Source of the DNA: JBEKYD01 sp049509915
GTDB taxonomy: Bacteria; Acidobacteriota; Terriglobia; Bryobacterales; Bryobacteraceae
DNA: 24,559 nt
Direction of reading: 5' to 3'
Assembly: GCA_049509915.1 (NCBI GenBank)
Contig: JBEKZL010000094.1
Location: 1-24,559, forward strand
In this document: positions 1-8,392 of the stretch, piece by piece
Layout: the number at the start of each line of letters is the position of its first letter
How positions within the stretch are numbered: position 1 is the stretch's first letter
The notes under the pieces: generated by a model
Database searches by the model: none
The model's input: only the letters and a program-made list of their open reading frames with translations
Told to the model about the DNA's origin: nothing
Position numbers and translations under genes: made by a program

Positions 1-727
1 TGGAAGGTTTCGTCGGTATCGACGGCGGATCGACATCCACCAAGGCCGTGCTGATCTCGAAGGATCACAAGCGCCGCATTCTGGCCAAGACCTACCAACT
101 TTCCAAAGGCAATCCGATCGAAGATACGGTCGAGGTGCTGCAGAAGCTCGACCGTCAGGTCCGCGACCAGGGCGTGGAACTAAAGATTCTGGGCGTGGGC
201 ACCACCGGCTACGCCAAGGACATTCTGAAGGACGTGATCGGGGCCGATGCCTCTCTGGTCGAAACCGTGGCCCACACCGAAGCCGGCCTGCATTTCTACG
301 ACAATGTGGACGTGATCTGCGACGTAGGCGGGCAGGACATCAAGATCATCATCCTGAAAAACGGCCGCGTCAAGGATTTCAAGCTCAATACCCAGTGCTC
401 GGCCGGCAACGGCTATTTCCTGCAATCCACCGCGCAAGGCTTCAACGTGCCGGTGGAGCAATACGCCGATACGGCTTTCGGCGCCAAGGGCTTTCCGCAA
501 TTCGGCTACGGCTGCGCCGTGTTTATGCAGTCCGACATCGTGGATTTTCAGCGCCAGGGCTGGAAACCGGAAGAGATCATGGCGGGCCTGTGCAATGTGC
601 TGCCCAAGAACATCTGGCTGTACGTTTCGCAGATTCCGAACCTGTCCGCCATCGGCACGCGCTTCCTGCTGCAGGGCGGCACGCAGTACAACCTGGCCGC
701 GGTGAAGGCCCAGGTGGATTTCATCGA

Positions 728-731
<4 letters not shown>
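1..731 (+). CDS. CoA-substrate-specific enzyme activase, ASKHA/BadF ATPase part (5' end outside window)
   Basis: The open frame runs in from the left edge. It begins with the ASKHA phosphate-1 motif GIDGGSTSTKAVL, followed by GVGTTGYAK, CDVGGQDIK (second phosphate motif), QCSAGNGYFL and GYGCAVFMQSD. The two cysteines in the last two motifs match the ligands of the [4Fe-4S] cluster shared by activase dimers. The family (BadF/BadG/BcrA, HgdC) uses ATP to drive electrons into 2-hydroxyacyl-CoA dehydratases or benzoyl-CoA-type reductases. In large bacterial homologues this is one of two ATPase domains, fused to DUF2229; the other would lie upstream of the window. The frame stops at TGA 729-731, before the usual C-terminal ATPase motif, and that motif resumes in another frame at once (next entry). 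The protein is therefore either frameshifted or deliberately split. The family call is firm; the substrate is unknown. Confidence 0.88.
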
Positions 732-2490
<1,759 letters not shown>

Positions 2491-2494
<4 letters not shown>

Positions 2495-2898
2495 GCTACT
2501 TCCTGGCCAAGACCGAGCCGGGTACGTACTCCATCGAAGATCTGGAGCGCGAGGGCCGGACAGTGTGGGATGGCGTGACCAATCCGCTGGCGGTCCGCGC
2601 CATCCGCGAAATGCGGCCAGATGATCGCGTTTTTATCTACCATAGCGGCGGCGTCTCGGCCATTGTCGGGCTGGCCGCCGTGCGCTCCGCTCCGCGCGAC
2701 GCTCCTCGCAATCCGAAGTCAGCCGTAGTCGATCTCGAATTCCTCGCGGTCCTCGACCCGCCGACCACGCTAGCCGAAGTGAAACAGTCTAAACTATTCG
2801 ACGATTGGGCGTTGGTCCGGCAGGGACGGCTTTCCACCATGCCGGTGCCGCAAGCCTTTGTGGAGTGGCTGCGGAAGCGGTATCCCGGCAAGATATGA
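2491..2898 (+). CDS. EVE domain protein (THYN1-like)
   Basis: This 135-residue protein is essentially one EVE domain, of the PUA-like fold. The pattern matches the THYN1 type: YFLAKTEPGTYS at the N-terminus, VWDGVTNPLAVRAIREM, DRVFIYHSGG, IVGLAAV, and WALVRQGRLSTMPVP near the end. EVE domains are known to bind modified bases (such as 5-methylcytosine derivatives) in DNA or RNA and often accompany restriction or RNA-modification systems; no such partner is seen here. The start is TTG 2491, whose last two bases begin the stop of the upstream gene (TTGA), so translation is probably coupled. The length equals the family norm, and the motif begins two residues after the start, which supports it. 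Confidence 0.88.
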
Positions 2899-2903
2899 AT
2901 GGC

Positions 2904-2921
2904 ACAGGCATCCTTGCCTGT
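2904..2921. terminator. Hairpin between convergent genes, possible bidirectional terminator
   Basis: A perfect 7-bp stem (ACAGGCA / TGCCTGT) with a 4-base loop lies between the EVE stop (2898) and the mazF stop (2936), which face each other. There is no strong U-tract on either side, so intrinsic termination would be weak. It could instead be a copy of a dispersed intergenic palindrome. Confidence 0.4.
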
Positions 2922-2935
2922 CGATTGGTTTCCGT

Positions 2936-3286
2936 TCAGCCGAGTTCCAAAATCTCCCGAAGCCCCCGTTCAACGGCCTCCAGGTGCTCGGGAGAAAGCG
3001 CGCCCATACACTGTTCCAGACGCTCTTTGGAAACGGCGCGAATCTGGTCGGTCACTGCAACCACGTCGCGGCCGCCGCACTGAACCGGGACAAGTAGGGG
3101 CGGGCTCGCTTTGGGTGAGCTGGACAACGGCACAGCGACCACGGTTCGGCGCCGTTCGTTGAGGATGCCGCTTGAGAGGATCAAACAGGGCCTGGTTTTC
3201 GAGATCTCCGACCCCTGAGTGGGATCGAGCCGTACACACCAGACCTCACCGCGCCGGGGCAACGGTCCACGGCTCCTCGACTGCAT
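2936..3286 (-). CDS. mazF: MazF/PemK-type mRNA interferase toxin
   Basis: The protein shows the MazF signature: RRGEVWCVRLDPTQGSEISKTRP near the start (active-site Arg in KTRP), CLILSS, VVAVPLSS and the late DQIRAVSKERL block. MazF enzymes cut single-stranded mRNA at short motifs and are neutralised by a cognate MazE. From ATG 3286 the product has 116 residues. A TTG at 3262 with GAGGAG upstream gives 108 residues and fits the family N-terminus better, so the start is uncertain. Either start overlaps the 3' end of the antitoxin gene (which ends at 3246), as is normal for co-translated pairs. All visible active-site landmarks are intact. Confidence 0.85.
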   Translation of the reverse strand: MQSRSRGPLPRRGEVWCVRLDPTQGSEISKTRPCLILSSGILNERRRTVVAVPLSSSPKASPPLLVPVQCGGRDVVAVTDQIRAVSKERLEQCMGALSPEHLEAVERGLREILELG

Positions 3287-3506
3287 CGGTCTTGTCCACC
3301 ATCGCGTCCCACTCTTTCTCGATAGCGAGGACATCGGCGCTTTCATTGGCAACTTCGCAAGCCCGAATGAGCCGCTCTTCGCGTTCGCGGAGCCTCGCGG
3401 CGATCGCTTCGGTGACATACCGGGAACGGTCCCGTGCCGGCACTTGCCGCAGGAACTGCGCCACCACGTCACCCGATATGGTGAAGGTTAACTTCCTACT
3501 TGCCAT
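3246..3506 (-). CDS. mazE: MazE-like ribbon-helix-helix antitoxin
   Basis: This small acidic protein of 86 residues lies just upstream of, and overlaps, the mazF gene. The N-terminal half (KLTFTISGDVVAQFL, then RSRYVTEAIAARL) fits a ribbon-helix-helix DNA-binding domain. The C-terminal tail (ESADVLAIEKEWDAM, then DAVEEPW) is of the acidic, flexible kind that wraps and blocks MazF. The ATG at 3506 is 14 bases after the stop of the oxidoreductase on the same strand, so the pair may be read through from that gene. No clear Shine-Dalgarno sequence is present. The toxin-antitoxin role is inferred mainly from its partner and size. Confidence 0.8.
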   Translation of the reverse strand: MASRKLTFTISGDVVAQFLRQVPARDRSRYVTEAIAARLREREERLIRACEVANESADVLAIEKEWDAMVDKTDAVEEPWTVAPAR

Positions 3507-3520
3507 ATTGCCATATTTAT

Positions 3521-4462
3521 CTACCGGACAGCGCCGCTCCGTGCCGCCTCGTCCATCACCCGTTCGGTCTCGAGGGCGGTTTCGCCGCTCGATCGCGGTT
3601 GCCTGCCTTCCAGGATTGCGCTCACGAAATCCTCGATCGCCGGATAGTGAAGGTTCGCATGCGTCGGGAGCTGCTCGGTGCCGCTGGGCCAGACGATCTC
3701 CGGGCCGTTGAGCGGGGTCAACTCCAGTTCGCCATCGGTGCCCCGCACCCGGAATTCGTCGCGCGCCACATGCGAGTGCCAGCGTACGTCGACCATTCCG
3801 CGAACGCCGCTTTCGTATTCGATTAGCACCGTGGCGTTGTCCTCCACCTCGGTCGGCTGCACCAGTGTCGAAAGATGCCCGGTGACGCGCCGGGCCGGAC
3901 CGAACAGCCAGGCCAATACGTCGATGCGGTGGGAGGCAATGTCGCGCAGCGGGCCGTTGCCGGCCAGTTTCGCGTCCACCAGCCAGGCGCGAAAGCCGTC
4001 GGAGGGATAGAACCAGTAGTGGTTTGTAGCCTCGGCGAATACCGGCCGGCCGATGGCGCCGGCTTCGATCAGCGCGCGCGCCCGCTCGATCTTGGGGTAC
4101 ATGCGCCGGTAATAAGCGATGCCGAGCGTCCGGCCGGTTTCGCGCGCGGCGGCTACCATCTGGAGAGCGTCGGCGTGCGTGAGCGCCATCGGCTTCTCGC
4201 AGAGCACGTGGGCGCCCGCGCGCAGGCTCGCAATCGTCTGCGCGGCGTGCAGCGCCACCGGCGTCGCCACGTACACCGCGTCCGGCTGGACAGCGGCCAG
4301 CGCGGCGTCGAGCGAGTTCCACGCTGGCAACCCGTACTTCGCGGCCTTGGCGGCATCGCGCGTCACCAGGCCCTCCAGCCGGCTGCGAGGTTCCGCCAAA
4401 ATGGCGGGAAGCACGCGCTTGTTCGCGATATCTCCGATTCCAACTGCGAGCCACCCAATCAT
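3521..4462 (-). CDS. GFO/IDH/MocA family oxidoreductase
   Basis: This 313-residue protein has the two-domain dehydrogenase layout. It starts with a Rossmann dinucleotide site (IGWLAVGIGDIANKRVLPAI), then the family hallmark CEKPMA (Glu89-Lys90-Pro91), where the Lys is catalytic. The GPLRDIASHRIDVL motif (Asp174, His178) is the conserved substrate-site pair. Members oxidise or reduce sugars, inositols or biliverdin-like substrates with NAD(P); this one cannot be assigned a substrate. The ATG at 4462 places the Rossmann motif at the very N-terminus, so no signal peptide is present and the enzyme is cytoplasmic. It is the first gene of a minus-strand unit with mazEF and is divergent from the permease gene. 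Confidence 0.9.
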   Translation of the reverse strand: MIGWLAVGIGDIANKRVLPAILAEPRSRLEGLVTRDAAKAAKYGLPAWNSLDAALAAVQPDAVYVATPVALHAAQTIASLRAGAHVLCEKPMALTHADALQMVAAARETGRTLGIAYYRRMYPKIERARALIEAGAIGRPVFAEATNHYWFYPSDGFRAWLVDAKLAGNGPLRDIASHRIDVLAWLFGPARRVTGHLSTLVQPTEVEDNATVLIEYESGVRGMVDVRWHSHVARDEFRVRGTDGELELTPLNGPEIVWPSGTEQLPTHANLHYPAIEDFVSAILEGRQPRSSGETALETERVMDEAARSGAVR

Positions 4463-4503
4463 CGGTATTCATGGTAACGAAAAAGACCCGCGCGGCGTTC
4501 CCC

Positions 4504-4532
4504 TTGCGGTTCGACAAGAGATGGCCTATTCT
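4504..4532 (+). promoter_or_regulatory. Candidate sigma-70 promoter for the permease gene
   Basis: TTGCGG (4504-4509) and TATTCT (4527-4532) are separated by exactly 17 bases, in the 103-base divergent gap upstream of the permease ATG at 4566. A purine-rich ribosome site (GGAAGGGGA, 4548-4556) follows. Confidence 0.45.
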
Positions 4533-4565
4533 GTTCCTTGTAGAAGCGGAAGGGGAAGCACGGCG

Positions 4566-5894
4566 ATGTGGAACGACTTGGTCTACCGGCTGCGCGCGTT
4601 GTTTGGGCGTGCCGCCGTGGAAGCGGAGCTCGACCAGGAGCTGCGGTTTCACCTGGAGCGGCAGGAAGAGAAGTATCTGGGCCAGGGCCTATCGCCCGGC
4701 GATGCGCGGCGGCGGGCGCGGCTTGATTTTGGCGGTGACGATGCGGTGCGGGAAGCCTGCCGCGAGGCGCGCGGCACGCGCTGGCTCGAAGACTTGTTGC
4801 AGGACCTCCGCTACGGCGTTCGCGCGCTTCGCCGGAGCCCCGGATTTACGGCTGCGGCGGTGCTGTCGTTGGCGCTCGGCATCGGCGCCAATTGCGCCAT
4901 CTTCACCGTGCTCGATGCGCTGCTGCTGAAGACCCTGCCGGTCGAAGAGCCGCATCGGCTGCTGCGGGTGATCCTCCCTCACGGGGAGGATTTCAACTAC
5001 CCGCTCTGGCAACGGTTCCGCGGCCGCCAGGATGAGCCGCGAAAGGTGCATATCTTTTTCAACCTGGTCTCGCCCGGATATTTTCAGGCGGTCGGTACGA
5101 ACCTGCTGCGCGGCCGGGCCTTTACAGGGCAGGATACGGAAGGCTCGCCCAAGGTGGCGATCGCCAATGAGACCGCGGCCCGCGAGCTTTTCCCAGGCGT
5201 GAATCCGCTGGGAAGGACCTACCGCGACAGAAATGCCGGCGGTCCGTACACGGTCGAAATTGTAGGCGTGGCGCGGAACGCCAAGTACCGCCGCCTGCGC
5301 GACCCCGCACCGGCCACCGTGTATGTGCCGATCGCCCAGACCCCGGCGCCCTTCCCCGTGACTGGCACCTACGAACTGCGATTCAGCGGCGGGCTGGCGA
5401 ATGTGACTGCGCGCGTGAGAGAGTCGGTAAAACAGATCGACCCGCGGATCGCGATCGAGTTCCGGCTGCTCTCCGCGCAGGTTGCAGACTCGCTTCTGTG
5501 GGAACGCCTGCTGGCCGGCTTGGCCGCAGGGTTCGCCGCCTTAGCTCTGGTTCTGGCCAGCGTGGGCGTCTATGGCGTGGTGGCGTATGCAGTAGTGCGC
5601 CGGCGCGGCGAGATTGGCATCCGCATGGCCATGGGCGCCACGCGCGCCTCGGTGCTGCGCCTGGCGCTGCGGGACATTGCCAGCCTGCTCGCGGCCGGTC
5701 TCGCCATCGGCACCGCCTTGGTGATGGCGTGCTCGCGCCTGGTGGCAACCTTGTTATACGGCCTGAAGCCGTACGACCCGCTCACGCTGGCCGCGGCCTG
5801 CGCCGTACTGACGCTGGTCGCCGCCCTGGCCGCCTACCTGCCCGCCCGTGGCGCCGCGCAGATGGACCCGTGGGCGGCTTTGCGGGAAGAGTAA
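4566..5894 (+). CDS. Compact acidobacterial-type ABC permease (MacB_PCD/FtsX)
   Basis: The 442-residue product opens with the cytoplasmic prefix domain of acidobacterial orphan permeases (residues 8-60, ELDQELRFHLERQEEKYL). The first transmembrane helix follows (about 95-122, LSLALGIGANCAIFTVLDALLL), then a periplasmic domain (NLVSPGYFQAVGTNLLRGRAF, then VAIANETAARELFPGVNPLGR). The C-terminal FtsX region has three helices (about 313-345, 365-390, 405-425) with RRGEIGIRMAMGATR between and an LPARGAAQMDPWAALREE end. Family members are normally about 800-900 residues with two such halves. Here residue 150 of the first half joins the second periplasmic domain near residue 160, so the middle is absent but the frame is open. 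No ATPase or PadR regulator gene is adjacent. ATG 4566 is chosen for the good ribosome site. Confidence 0.85.
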   Translation: MWNDLVYRLRALFGRAAVEAELDQELRFHLERQEEKYLGQGLSPGDARRRARLDFGGDDAVREACREARGTRWLEDLLQDLRYGVRALRRSPGFTAAAVLSLALGIGANCAIFTVLDALLLKTLPVEEPHRLLRVILPHGEDFNYPLWQRFRGRQDEPRKVHIFFNLVSPGYFQAVGTNLLRGRAFTGQDTEGSPKVAIANETAARELFPGVNPLGRTYRDRNAGGPYTVEIVGVARNAKYRRLRDPAPATVYVPIAQTPAPFPVTGTYELRFSGGLANVTARVRESVKQIDPRIAIEFRLLSAQVADSLLWERLLAGLAAGFAALALVLASVGVYGVVAYAVVRRRGEIGIRMAMGATRASVLRLALRDIASLLAAGLAIGTALVMACSRLVATLLYGLKPYDPLTLAAACAVLTLVAALAAYLPARGAAQMDPWAALREE

Positions 5895-5917
5895 CCTCAT
5901 GGCGCCCGCACTCTTGC

Positions 5918-5934
5918 GTGCCGCGCCACGGCAC
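5918..5934. terminator. Short hairpin between convergent genes
   Basis: A 6-bp stem (GTGCCG / CGGCAC) with a 5-base loop lies in the 59-base gap between the stops of the permease and the secreted unknown protein. There is no U-tract, so the termination role is only a guess from position. Confidence 0.25.
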
Positions 5935-5953
5935 CTCGCAGCGGCGTCGTGAC

Positions 5954-6859
5954 TTAGCGCGTCCCCGGCGGCCCCAGCCTCCGCCCACTCGTCTCCTTGG
6001 CATCCACGCCGTAGCCGCGCTCATAACACGGGTGAGTGACGCGCGGTGCCTTAAACCACTTACCCTTCTCAAACCGCGTCGTCTTCGAGAAGCAGAATTG
6101 CTGGCCGTGGCTTTGCACAGTTCGGTCGACATCCAGGACTTGTGTGTAGCCCTCCTGATCCATGTACTCGAGATCCGAGTACGCCTGGAGGAGTTTTTCG
6201 AAGCGCCCGTGTCTCAAGTCGAATACGTGAAAGACGATGCCTCCGCCGCCGCCCCCGCCAACATCCGACTCGATTACAAGCTCGTCCGCACCGCCTCCAG
6301 TTAGATCCAGCAACTCGACTTTCTCCAATGACGTGTGATGCTGGGTCTCCAGCAAGTACTCTTGCCGCACGCTCCAACCGGCCGCATTTCGAACCAGATG
6401 GACCAGCAGTCCAATAGACCGGCAGCACCCCCCCGGGTTCGCGCCCGAGAACTTATATTGGAGAACCGCCAGCAGCCCGGCACTTTCTTCCTTCGGCCAT
6501 CGAAACAGTTTGAAGCGAACCTGTCGCGTGTCCGAGAACTTCCCGCTATCAATGTCCTCCGAGGCTCCTGTCTCCACTTCGTTCATCGCCTTGCCAGTGA
6601 CCCGATAGTCGGCTTCGCCAGCCAGTGCATCGGGGAAGAACGGCCCGCCAGCCTTTGGCTTCTTCGGCCAGGAGTCGTCGATCTTTTTGCCTCGATCAAC
6701 AGAAACCTGCATTCCGGCGAAAATCGTTCGTAGGGCGGCAATTCGCAAAGCTTCATCGGTGATGGGCCGGCCAGGATCGTTACCGGCCGCGGAAGCGCAA
6801 ATCGCCGCCGCCACGCACACAACCGAAAGCCCGCCCGGGAGGGGGTAGCGCACATTCAC
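5954..6859 (-). CDS. Secreted protein of unknown function
   Basis: I do not recognise this 301-residue protein. It starts at GTG 6859 with a typical signal peptide (LSVVCVAAAICASAAG), so it should be exported. The middle contains VELLDLTGGGADELVIESD, a pattern resembling calcium-binding or FG-GAP/VCBS-like loop repeats where an Asp-rich 'how large is the quantity' sentence recurs. A run of seven glycines comes next (residues about 205-211) before IVFHVFDLRHGRFEKLL. The C-terminal part is basic, with several cysteines. It faces the permease convergently, and nothing nearby gives a role. Codon use looks like that of the surrounding genes. Confidence 0.65.
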   Translation of the reverse strand: MNVRYPLPGGLSVVCVAAAICASAAGNDPGRPITDEALRIAALRTIFAGMQVSVDRGKKIDDSWPKKPKAGGPFFPDALAGEADYRVTGKAMNEVETGASEDIDSGKFSDTRQVRFKLFRWPKEESAGLLAVLQYKFSGANPGGCCRSIGLLVHLVRNAAGWSVRQEYLLETQHHTSLEKVELLDLTGGGADELVIESDVGGGGGGGIVFHVFDLRHGRFEKLLQAYSDLEYMDQEGYTQVLDVDRTVQSHGQQFCFSKTTRFEKGKWFKAPRVTHPCYERGYGVDAKETSGRRLGPPGTR

Positions 6860-6942
6860 AGATTAGCGCTTGTGCTCGGTTCCCGTGGACTGGCCGTGGA
6901 CCACCCGCCGGCGCTAACGGATGCGGCGCCCGCGCTCCCATC

Positions 6943-7128
6943 TTGATATACGAATTCGACAAAACGAAGAGCCGGTCCGTCAAGCAGAAACACGGCGTCA
7001 GTTTGGAACCCGCGCAGCAAATCTTTGACCAGGCTTATCTGGTCGACCAAAAGAACGACGTTCCGGAACAGTTTCGTGCTGTCGGTTGGTGCGGCGCATT
7101 TGGGCCTTCGGCCCACCAAAAGAGATGA
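6943..7128 (+). pseudogene. Truncated BrnT-like toxin remnant (DUF497)
   Basis: The 61-residue frame starts at TTG 6943 with IYEFDKTKSRSVKQKHGVSL, followed by EPAQQIFDQAYLVD and EQFRAVGWCG. This follows the BrnT toxin pattern: [FY]EFD..KS..N..KHGVSF, then an FDD-like segment, then R..IG. Complete BrnT proteins have about 90 residues and end with a strand and RxIS-type tail; here similarity ends at GWCG and a short unrelated tail (AFGPSAHQKR) follows. A 6-bp GC hairpin (7101-7115) sits at the point where similarity ends. No BrnA antitoxin follows. I infer a decayed toxin gene, probably inactive. Confidence 0.6.
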
Positions 7129-7245
7129 AGACGCGCGCGGCTCCCCTTCGGTGGGGCGGTTGTCAACCGGCGTTCTGGCGGACGGTGCGAAATCAGCAAC
7201 CGGGAGAGCGTCTTCAACGGAGCGGTTTCGCTGGCCTGGGTTTTA

Positions 7246-7287
7246 AGCTAAAGGCTGACGGCTGACCGCTAATCGCTGACCGCTATC
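7246..7287. repeat. Six tandem heptamers, consensus (g/c)GCTgac
   Basis: The units read agctaaa, ggctgac, ggctgac, cgctaat, cgctgac, cgctatc without gaps. An 11-base direct repeat (gctgaccgcta) occurs within them at 7261 and 7275. The array ends next to the stop codon of the VWFA-related gene (7289), in its 3' flank. Confidence 0.7.
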
Positions 7288-7288
7288 C

Positions 7289-8368
7289 TCAGCGGCTTGG
7301 CGCCACCACCGGCGGCAGGTCGGGGTAGTAACCGTCGCGGGCCCGGATTTTCACTCCTGGAAGGTTGGGAAGCTCGACCTTGATATGCCGATATACCTTC
7401 TGCCTCGGGTCGTCGCCGTAATCGGGAACGTAACGAATCACGTACTGAGTCGCAATGTCGCCCGCGATTCCCGATACGGCATTCGTGATACCGCTCGAAA
7501 TCTCCGCCGCGTAACCCCCGGTGCCGGCTTCGTACACGTAGTTGCCTGCGTCTGTGGGGTGGGACAAATAGCCGGATACGTCCTTATACAGAGAGTTCAA
7601 CGGGTATTCCACGTGACCGCCGGTTTCGGTTGCCAGCCGCTCCAGGTCGTCCGACGAGGGGTTGTCGAAACCGAAAGCTTGCGTGCTCATGCCGAAAATC
7701 GTGATCAGGTTGCGCTTGGCCAGTTCCAGCATCTGGTCGATCCCCCTCGTGCCGCTGGAGTTGTGGCCGTCTCCGATTACCACCACCACGCGCCGCGGTT
7801 GATAGGGTTCGCCCTTAATTAAGGTCCGGTCGGTGCAGGCCATATAGAGCGCATCGTAGAACGCCGCCGCGCCGCCGGGCTTCATGCGCTGCACCGCCGT
7901 CGCCAGCTTATCGGCTTCCTGGGTGGTGTTTACCAGCATCTCGGCGTCGTTGCCGTACCCGATCAAATAGCCGCTGTAGCGAGGGTCGTCGCCCGGCAGC
8001 AGGGTATCGACCAGCTCCGTTATCGCATCGGCGAAGTTCTTCCAGTGAATCTTGCTATTGTTGCTCAGTTCCACCAGGAACCCGACCACGATGGGCTGCC
8101 TCAGGTCATGGCTGAAGAAGCTGATCCGCTGCGGCCTGTTCTCGTCCAGGATCCGGAAATCCTTGGCCTCCAGGTTCGAAACGTAGCGTCCCTTTTCATC
8201 CACCACGGTGACCGGAACGATGACCTCCCTGGCCTCGGTGGTGATGAGAACCTGCGGCTGCTGCGGCGCGGGCGCTGGTGGAGGGCTGGACGGCGCCGCC
8301 TGCTGCGGTATTGCCGGGCGGCTGGTCACGAAACCACACAATAGCGCGAAAGCAATCTGGCGAAGCAT
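7289..8368 (-). CDS. VWFA-related acidobacterial protein, exported
   Basis: This 359-residue protein has a signal peptide (MLRQIAFALLCGFVTSRPA) and a Pro/Gln-rich linker (20-40). An N-terminal beta domain follows (VLITTEAREVIVPVTVVDEKGRYV..L..KDF, 40-85), which is the hallmark of VWFA-related acidobacterial proteins. The VWA domain spans about 92-265 (VVGFLVELSNNS, then RMKPGGAAAFYDALY, then VVVVIGDGHNSSGT). The metal (MIDAS) site looks degenerate: Glu100 replaces the first Asp, Asn104 the second Ser, and Ala168 the Thr. Such proteins are thought to bind protein or metal partners at the cell surface; no enzyme activity is known. The upstream gene on the same strand ends 24 bases before the ATG, so the two are probably co-transcribed. 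Confidence 0.85.
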   Translation of the reverse strand: MLRQIAFALLCGFVTSRPAIPQQAAPSSPPPAPAPQQPQVLITTEAREVIVPVTVVDEKGRYVSNLEAKDFRILDENRPQRISFFSHDLRQPIVVGFLVELSNNSKIHWKNFADAITELVDTLLPGDDPRYSGYLIGYGNDAEMLVNTTQEADKLATAVQRMKPGGAAAFYDALYMACTDRTLIKGEPYQPRRVVVVIGDGHNSSGTRGIDQMLELAKRNLITIFGMSTQAFGFDNPSSDDLERLATETGGHVEYPLNSLYKDVSGYLSHPTDAGNYVYEAGTGGYAAEISSGITNAVSGIAGDIATQYVIRYVPDYGDDPRQKVYRHIKVELPNLPGVKIRARDGYYPDLPPVVAPSR

Positions 8369-8392
8369 GGGAGTAATGGCTTGTTACCCATT

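Noticed and set aside
395..727. Upstream extension of the second activase frame to an ATG at 395
   Set aside because: It overlaps the convincing ATPase frame, and its translation is Arg-rich without family motifs; homology begins at 728.
4119..4565. Upstream extension of the permease frame
   Set aside because: It is antisense to the oxidoreductase; the prefix domain, ribosome site and promoter all point to ATG 4566.
3507..4652. Long minus-strand frame extending the MazE-like antitoxin upstream
   Set aside because: It is out of frame under the GFO/IDH/MocA gene and Arg-rich; only residues from the ATG at 3506 look like a protein.
7101..7155. Two CTTCGG-centred hairpins as a possible structured RNA
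   Set aside because: Stems are short and the second is imperfect; no conserved RNA family is recognisable.
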